Origin: Candidatus Gastranaerophilales bacterium
Lineage (GTDB): Bacteria > Cyanobacteriota > Vampirovibrionia > Gastranaerophilales > Gastranaerophilaceae
Assembly (NCBI GenBank): GCA_028694425.1
Contig: JAQVKX010000002.1
Coordinates: 1 to 37,184 of the forward strand
Length of the DNA stretch: 37,184 bases
Direction of reading: 5' to 3'
The notes beneath the pieces were generated by a model. It searched no databases. It was not told where the DNA came from and worked only from the letters and a program-made list of their open reading frames with translations. Position 1 is the first letter of the stretch; every line of letters starts with the position of its first letter. A program made the translations under genes and the position numbers. This document shows, one piece after another, positions 33,373-37,184 of this stretch.

Positions 33373-33706
33373 TAACAACAAAAGCAATTGCTTTTGTTTT
33401 ATCATGCGACAAACTTATCTCAATTATCAAATTATTATACTCTTTTTTATCAGGTAATTTTATTTTAGGCAATTTATTATTTTCATGATAAATTTCTATT
33501 TGATTTAACTGAGGATGATTTATATTAATAGAATTTAAAGCCTTAATAACAGCCTCTTTTGCACAAAAACGTACAGTAAAATGACTTGCAGGATTTGTTT
33601 TTGATAAACAATATTCCTGCTCATCTCTTGTAAAAATTCTATCCAAAAACTTTTGAGGTTTATTCTCAAATCTTTTTATATCTTCAATGTCTACACCTAT
33701 TGCCAT
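33338..33706 (-). CDS. acpS: Holo-[acyl-carrier-protein] synthase
   Basis: Transfers 4'-phosphopantetheine from CoA to apo-ACP. The 122-residue protein has the magnesium-binding GVDIEDIKRF (D6) and RFCAKEAVIKAL motifs and ends its fold at ISLSHDKTKAIAFVVIE. The final residues DKMRRGVEA are from the GCGTAG hairpin, matching the tail of RfbB. No good Shine-Dalgarno site is seen. It lies upstream of rfbC on the same strand. Confidence 0.93.
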   Translation of the reverse strand: MAIGVDIEDIKRFENKPQKFLDRIFTRDEQEYCLSKTNPASHFTVRFCAKEAVIKALNSININHPQLNQIEIYHENNKLPKIKLPDKKEYNNLIIEISLSHDKTKAIAFVVIEDKMRRGVEA

Positions 33707-33721
33707 ATTTTAAGTATAGAA

Positions 33722-33750
33722 AAAAACCTATCGAAAAACAATAGGTTTTT
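33722..33750 (-). terminator. Rho-independent terminator, minus strand
   Basis: AAAAACCTAT / ATAGGTTTTT stem with a 9-nt loop and a T run on the minus strand, between the fibre-like gene and acpS. Confidence 0.7.
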
Positions 33751-33767
33751 ATTTTAAAAAATTATTT

Positions 33768-33921
33768 GAGGCTGCGAGAAAAATTTCTAATTTTTCCGCA
33801 GCCTCAATAGTCCAGTAAGAGCCAAGCCAGCCTTAGACCAAGGCTGTGCTTGGCTCTTACCTTCTTTAGGTCGGGCACGGAAAATTCTAAAAATTGTAGA
33901 TTTTTGAATTTTTCCGTGCCC
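33768..33921. repeat. Cluster of three large hairpins
   Basis: 33768-33805: GAGGCTGCG...AAAAATT-tct-AATTTTTCCGCAGCCTC. 33815-33860: GTAAGAGCCAAGC...GCTTGGCTCTTAC. 33873-33921: GGGCACGGAAAATTC...GAATTTTTCCGTGCCC. The first and third share the AAAATT/AATTTT tip with 6375-6431 and 8653-8711. Confidence 0.8.
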
Positions 33922-33940
33922 TCTATTTTAATAAACCCGA

Positions 33941-34933
33941 TTATACTGCTCTCATCGGAAAAAATTTTATTGTTCCAGATGTACTGCCTGTAAAAGTATA
34001 AATATCTCCTTTAGCTACAGGAAGTGTTACTAAAGACCCGCTTGCTGCTCCGCTTCCTCCGATTATTTGCATTTGAGTACCGTTTATTGTCACATATGAA
34101 TTTGTAGAATTGCTTGGGGCATAACACATTAAAAAACCGTTACTTTCTGCTGTATATTGTGTTGCCCAGGTTTTAGACACACCGTTTTCATAATCCGGTA
34201 TACACAAATTACTGAAAGATAATGCTAAGTTGGTTCCTGATTCAAGAGTGGTTTGTGCTGTAATATTGTGTCCGTCTTGATTAAATGCAAATGTTTCAAT
34301 TGCGGTAATTGCACTGCTTTCAATTGTTACTTTGCCGAGAGGAACATCTAAAAATTCCACATCTGTTGTTCCGCTGTATTTAATACATTCAAAAGGTTCA
34401 ACACTTGTATTAAGCCAAACATCATTAACAACCATTGTAGGGCGATTAGGTTGTTTATAAATAGTGTTATTTAAAATATAAAGCTCTCCGCTTGTATTAA
34501 TAAAAATATTATAATTTCCGTCAGAGTTGCCTGTTAAATCAATTGAATCCGGAGTTGTTGATATAGTCGTTTGAACTCCTCTGTAATCAGAGACTACTAA
34601 ATCATCATAAGTCCCGGCAATTAAAGGAGTGACTTCAAGTACACTATAGCTGAATAAATGCCCCGCTCCGTTTGAAGTATTTCCTGATTTGACACAAAAT
34701 TTAGTACCTGCTTTTTTAATTTCAACCGTTAAATCATCTGATAAATCATCAAGTTGACCTTTATTCACAGCATGTTCATCATTAGTTGCATCAGCAACAG
34801 AAAAAATTTGTGTATTATCACCGTCTATTGCCGCTTTTTCGTCAACAGCATTCTTTAATGCGGTAAAATTTGCATTAACTTCATCTGCTTTTGCTTTTGT
34901 GCCCGGGATAAATGTTGTTAGTGTTATTGTCAT
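33941..34933 (-). CDS. Phage tail-fibre-like protein
   Basis: A 330-residue protein. Its N terminus, MTITLTTFIPGTKAKADEVN ANFTALKNAV, and ATNDEHAVNKGQLDDL (about 48-63) are typical of phage fibre and receptor-binding proteins. The rest is beta-rich with many Thr/Ser/Gly, and the C-terminal WATQYTAESNGFLMCYAP ... VTLPVAKGDIYTFTGS ... KFFP resembles a fibre head domain. It has no signal peptide and no other phage gene beside it, so it is either a prophage relic or a domesticated binding protein. Confidence 0.7.
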   Translation of the reverse strand: MTITLTTFIPGTKAKADEVNANFTALKNAVDEKAAIDGDNTQIFSVADATNDEHAVNKGQLDDLSDDLTVEIKKAGTKFCVKSGNTSNGAGHLFSYSVLEVTPLIAGTYDDLVVSDYRGVQTTISTTPDSIDLTGNSDGNYNIFINTSGELYILNNTIYKQPNRPTMVVNDVWLNTSVEPFECIKYSGTTDVEFLDVPLGKVTIESSAITAIETFAFNQDGHNITAQTTLESGTNLALSFSNLCIPDYENGVSKTWATQYTAESNGFLMCYAPSNSTNSYVTINGTQMQIIGGSGAASGSLVTLPVAKGDIYTFTGSTSGTIKFFPMRAV

Positions 34934-34953
34934 ATTGCCTCCTTTTTTGGTTT

Positions 34954-35072
34954 AAAAGTTGAATAGGTGAATAGTTTATAAGTTGATAAGTCGATAAGTT
35001 GAGTAGTTTTAAAAGTGAGCAATGAGCTGAATTTTACTACGTCTCTACGCATCTACGCATCTTGTCTTCTGT
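34954..35072. repeat. Octad array and GCGTAG element upstream of the fibre-like gene
   Basis: Octads GTTGAATA, GGTGAATA, GTTTATAA, GTTGATAA, GTCGATAA, GTTGAGTA (34954-35001) and CTACGCATCTACGCATCTTG TCTTCT (35047-35072). Confidence 0.7.
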
Positions 35073-35138
35073 TCCCTATTCCCTATTTCATTATGTCATT
35101 TTTGAACAACGAATAAAAGTCCGTAAAATTACGTAAGT

Positions 35139-35171
35139 AAAATAAGACCACCGCAATAGTAGTCTTATTTT
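35139..35171. terminator. Bidirectional terminator-like hairpin
   Basis: AAAATAAGAC / GTCTTATTTT stem with T-rich arms on both strands, 50 nt after the TRL-like gene (minus strand). Confidence 0.65.
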
Positions 35172-35220
35172 TGTATTTTAGTTAAAATTTTAATTAACTC
35201 ATCCTGTCATTACAAGCTTG

Positions 35221-35535
35221 TTATTCACCATAAACAGTTGTTGTAATTTTCCGAAAGAAAATCAAAACTGTTTTTTCATTTATATCAACAAAATAAACTT
35301 GCTTAATATCGCCATCTTTTGATGCCGCACCTAAACCGGCATCTCCTAATTCAACAAGAAATAAAATGCCTATTGCTGAAGATTTACCTTTTTTTAAACA
35401 ATCAACTGTTTTTGTAGTTCTTACTCCCGTGGCTGTCATTGGGTATGTCGCATCTGTGTAAAATAAACCCATAGCATTTGCAGGTGCACAAGTTAATATA
35501 CAAAATAACGTTAATCCTAAAATAAATCTTTTCAT
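35221..35535 (-). CDS. TRL-like exported protein
   Basis: A 104-residue protein with a Sec signal peptide (MKRFILGLTLFCILTCAPANA, about 1-21). The mature part matches the TRL protein family: GLFYTDATYPMTAT, SSAIGILFLVELGDAGLGAASKDGDIKQVYFVD and ending TTTVYGE. Family function is unknown. I chose ATG 35535, because GGAGAG lies seven bases upstream (and encodes the last residues of the preceding gene) and a signal peptide follows. Longer frames reach into the neighbouring gene. Paralogue of the gene just upstream. Confidence 0.85.
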   Translation of the reverse strand: MKRFILGLTLFCILTCAPANAMGLFYTDATYPMTATGVRTTKTVDCLKKGKSSAIGILFLVELGDAGLGAASKDGDIKQVYFVDINEKTVLIFFRKITTTVYGE

Positions 35536-35539
35536 AATT

Positions 35540-35950
35540 TTACTCTCCATAAATTGTTGTAATATATCTTTTAAAATAAATAGGTATAAAGATAAAAGGA
35601 ACATAAACTTTTTCATTCGTATATTCAATATAATGAATTGTACTAATACGCCCTTTTCTTGCCGTTTCATAAATGCCGGCATCTCCAACATCAACAAGAC
35701 CCAAAACATTAACTGTTGATGATTGTGCCGTTTTTAAAGTTTTTATATCTATTTTATTATCAACCGCCTTAGATGAAATTGGGAGAATTTTATCATTACT
35801 TTGATTATATTTTGCATTTGGCAAATCTAGAGGGACAGTAACTTCAGAATAAATCCCACCGCCATCTATGTACCTATATCCAGCACCCCCTGCAAAACAC
35901 GGTTCATAAATAATTAAAAACAATGATAAAACAATTAAAAACTTTTTCAT
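35540..35950 (-). CDS. TRL-like exported protein, paralogue
   Basis: A 136-residue protein with a signal peptide (MKKFLIVLSLFLIIYEPCFA). The mature part has GGGIYSEVTVPLDL, SSTVNVLGLVDVGDAGIYET ARKGRISTIHYIEY and YITTIYGE, i.e. the TRL pattern with a longer N-terminal half. The stop is 4 nt before the next paralogue, so they are cotranscribed. ATG 35950 is used, with AAGGAAAG before it. A longer frame upstream (MYYAEKMLKQVQHD...) is a translation of the repeat at 36071-36145. Confidence 0.82.
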   Translation of the reverse strand: MKKFLIVLSLFLIIYEPCFAGGAGYRYIDGGGIYSEVTVPLDLPNAKYNQSNDKILPISSKAVDNKIDIKTLKTAQSSTVNVLGLVDVGDAGIYETARKGRISTIHYIEYTNEKVYVPFIFIPIYFKRYITTIYGE

Positions 35951-36070
35951 ACTTTCCTTGTTTCCCCATATTAATATGCTCATAAGTAAATTAAACAAAA
36001 TATAACAAACTATTAAGAAATATTGGATAGGAAAGTGTTCACTTAGGATAGATACATCCCTGCAAAGATT

Positions 36071-36145
36071 GTCATGCTGAACTTGTTTCAGCATCTTTTC
36101 AGCATAGTACATTGGATAGACCCTGAAATAAATTCAGGGTGACAT
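36071..36145. repeat. Intergenic GTCATGCTGAAC...GGGTGACAT repeat
   Basis: Hairpin ATGCTGAAC/GTTTCAGCAT, then CCCTGAA/TTCAGGG. Its relative lies within pabBC at 3486-3610. Similar elements are common in other bacterial genomes. Confidence 0.8.
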
Positions 36146-36189
36146 GATAATTGAACGATTTAAACAAAACTTTTGACGATACTATCTAA

Positions 36190-36251
36190 CTATTCCCTTC
36201 TCTTCACTTTTCACTTTTTACCTTTTACTATTTACTATTTCCTATTTACTT
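36190..36251. repeat. Heptad array before the glycosyltransferase
   Basis: TTTCACT, TTTTACC, TTTTACT, ATTTACT, ATTTCCT, ATTTACT units, 7-nt period. Confidence 0.65.
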
Positions 36252-36265
36252 AATATAATAAATTT

Positions 36266-37184
36266 ATGAAACTAGTAATTCAAATACCTTGTTATAATGA
36301 AGAATTAACGTTAAAAACAACGTTGAAAGCTTTACCTGAGAAACTTAATGGAATTGATGAAATTCAAATTCTTATAATTGATGACGGTTCAACCGATAAA
36401 ACTATTGAAATTGCTAAACAAAACGGCGTCAAAGATTTTATAATTTTATCTAATAATGTCGGGCTGGCTAAAGCTTTTTCTTTGGGGCTTTCAAAAGCTT
36501 TAGAACTCGGGGCGGATATAATTGTTAACACTGATGCGGATAATCAGTATTGCGCAGATGATATTGAAAAATTAATTAAACCTATTATTGAAAAACAGGC
36601 AGATATTGTTGTGGGAGCACGTCCGATTGAAAAAATAAAACATTTTTCATTAACTAAAAAGTTATTGCAAAAACTGGGGTCTTTGGTTATGAGATTGGTA
36701 AGTTCTACCAAAATAACAGATGCTACAAGCGGTTTTAGAGCTTTTTCAAAAAATGCGGCTTTGCAAATTAATGTTTTTGATAATTATACTTATACTCTTG
36801 AAACAATTATTCAAGCTAAAGCAAAAGGCTTGGAAATAATTTCTGTTCCTGTTAGAGTTAATAAAGAATTAAGAAAATCAAGGCTGATTAAAAATGTTTT
36901 TGATTATGTAAGACGTTCAATTTTTACAATGATAAGGATGTTTATTGTGTACAGACCATTCAGATTTTTTGCCATTATCGGTTGTTTATTTCTGATTCCG
37001 GGTATTTTTCTCGGAATAAGATTTCTGTATTTTTATTTAATTCATGCCGGCTCGGGGCATGTGCAATCGCTTATTTTAGCTGCAGTTCTTATTATTACCG
37101 GTGTTCAGATTGGATTAATAGCTGTTTTAGCAGATTTACTGTCGGTTAACAGGAAGTTGGCTAAAGATATCCAAACGAGAATGA
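36266..37184 (+). CDS. Family 2 glycosyltransferase, DPM1/GtrB type (3' truncated by window)
   Basis: 306 codons are visible and the frame is open at the window end. The GT-A domain starts MKLVIQIPCYNEELTLKTTL, with IIDDGSTDKT (about 37-46), NVGLAKAFSLGL, the metal-binding NTDADNQY (DxD, about 88-95) and DATSGFRAFS. Two C-terminal membrane helices follow (FFAIIGCLFLIPGIFLGI and LILAAVLIITGVQIGLIAVL). Such enzymes move a sugar to a lipid carrier at the inner membrane. No clear ribosome binding site is seen (AATAAATTT before the ATG). Confidence 0.88.
   Translation, partial: MKLVIQIPCYNEELTLKTTLKALPEKLNGIDEIQILIIDDGSTDKTIEIAKQNGVKDFIILSNNVGLAKAFSLGLSKALELGADIIVNTDADNQYCADDIEKLIKPIIEKQADIVVGARPIEKIKHFSLTKKLLQKLGSLVMRLVSSTKITDATSGFRAFSKNAALQINVFDNYTYTLETIIQAKAKGLEIISVPVRVNKELRKSRLIKNVFDYVRRSIFTMIRMFIVYRPFRFFAIIGCLFLIPGIFLGIRFLYFYLIHAGSGHVQSLILAAVLIITGVQIGLIAVLADLLSVNRKLAKDIQTRM

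Noticed and set aside
35221-35950. A tRNA beside the TRL-like genes (the family name refers to a tRNA-associated locus)
   Set aside because: No cloverleaf or TTCRANYC-type T arm was found near them by eye, nor anywhere else in the window.
35951-36112. N-terminal extension of the TRL-like gene (MYYAEKMLKQVQHD...)
   Set aside because: Encoded by the intergenic repeat at 36071-36145; ATG 35950 has a ribosome binding site and begins a signal peptide.
36951-37184. Second gene after the glycosyltransferase domain
   Set aside because: The frame is continuous with the glycosyltransferase; the hydrophobic stretch is its C-terminal membrane part.

Overview
The window looks like a chromosomal piece of a non-photosynthetic relative of Cyanobacteria, most likely Candidatus Gastranaerophilales (Melainabacteria/Vampirovibrionia). 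This placement is an inference. It rests on AT-rich DNA, an RNA polymerase beta' subunit split into rpoC1 and rpoC2, a huge insertion (about 660 residues) in the trigger loop of RpoC2, an rpoB-rpoC1-rpoC2 cluster without ribosomal protein genes in front, and a clear homologue of the cyanobacterial iron-sulfur protein LdpA. No photosynthesis gene is present.

Layout. 1-6.4 kb: fabI, a TPR protein, ruvA, a folate pair (pabB-pabC fusion followed by pabA) and a His/Cys-rich membrane protein. 6.4-11.6 kb: a zinc-ribbon protein, a Bcp-type peroxiredoxin, a hicAB toxin-antitoxin pair with a consensus promoter/operator, an XRE regulator, nadE and a small unknown protein. 11.6-17.2 kb: glmU, a REP-associated tyrosine transposase (RAYT) bracketed by perfect inverted repeats, a glutathione-synthetase-like ATP-grasp protein, a uridine-kinase-like P-loop kinase, pgk and a small Cys protein. 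17.4-26.6 kb: rpoC2, rpoC1, rpoB. 27-29.6 kb: an XRE regulator divergent from a 55-aa protein, then small lineage-type unknown proteins, one of which is interrupted at a 13-base G/C homopolymer. 29.6-33.7 kb: an acpS-rfbC-rfbB-rfbA-ldpA run (dTDP-sugar synthesis without rfbD). 33.9-37.2 kb: a phage-fibre-like protein, two TRL-like secreted proteins and the start of a family 2 glycosyltransferase.

The most striking property is the repeat load. About a dozen copies of a roughly 25-nt hairpin with a 5' GTAGG-type head (the layout of REP sequences, which RAYTs act on) are scattered through the window, and two flank the RAYT gene. With them are 7- and 8-nt tandem arrays resembling the cyanobacterial STRR repeats, GCGTAG hairpins, and hairpins with an AAAATT-nnn-AATTTT tip. 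These elements are not confined to spacers. They sit in frame inside pabA, pabBC and ldpA; they form identical C-terminal tails on RfbB and AcpS; they encode the C terminus of the membrane protein; and a 37-nt perfect palindrome lies inside nadE. This resembles the protein-invading Rickettsia palindromic elements, here together with a RAYT. A second notable feature is a probable phase-variable gene at 28130-29081: thirteen C on the coding strand put it out of frame, whereas twelve would restore a 316-residue protein.
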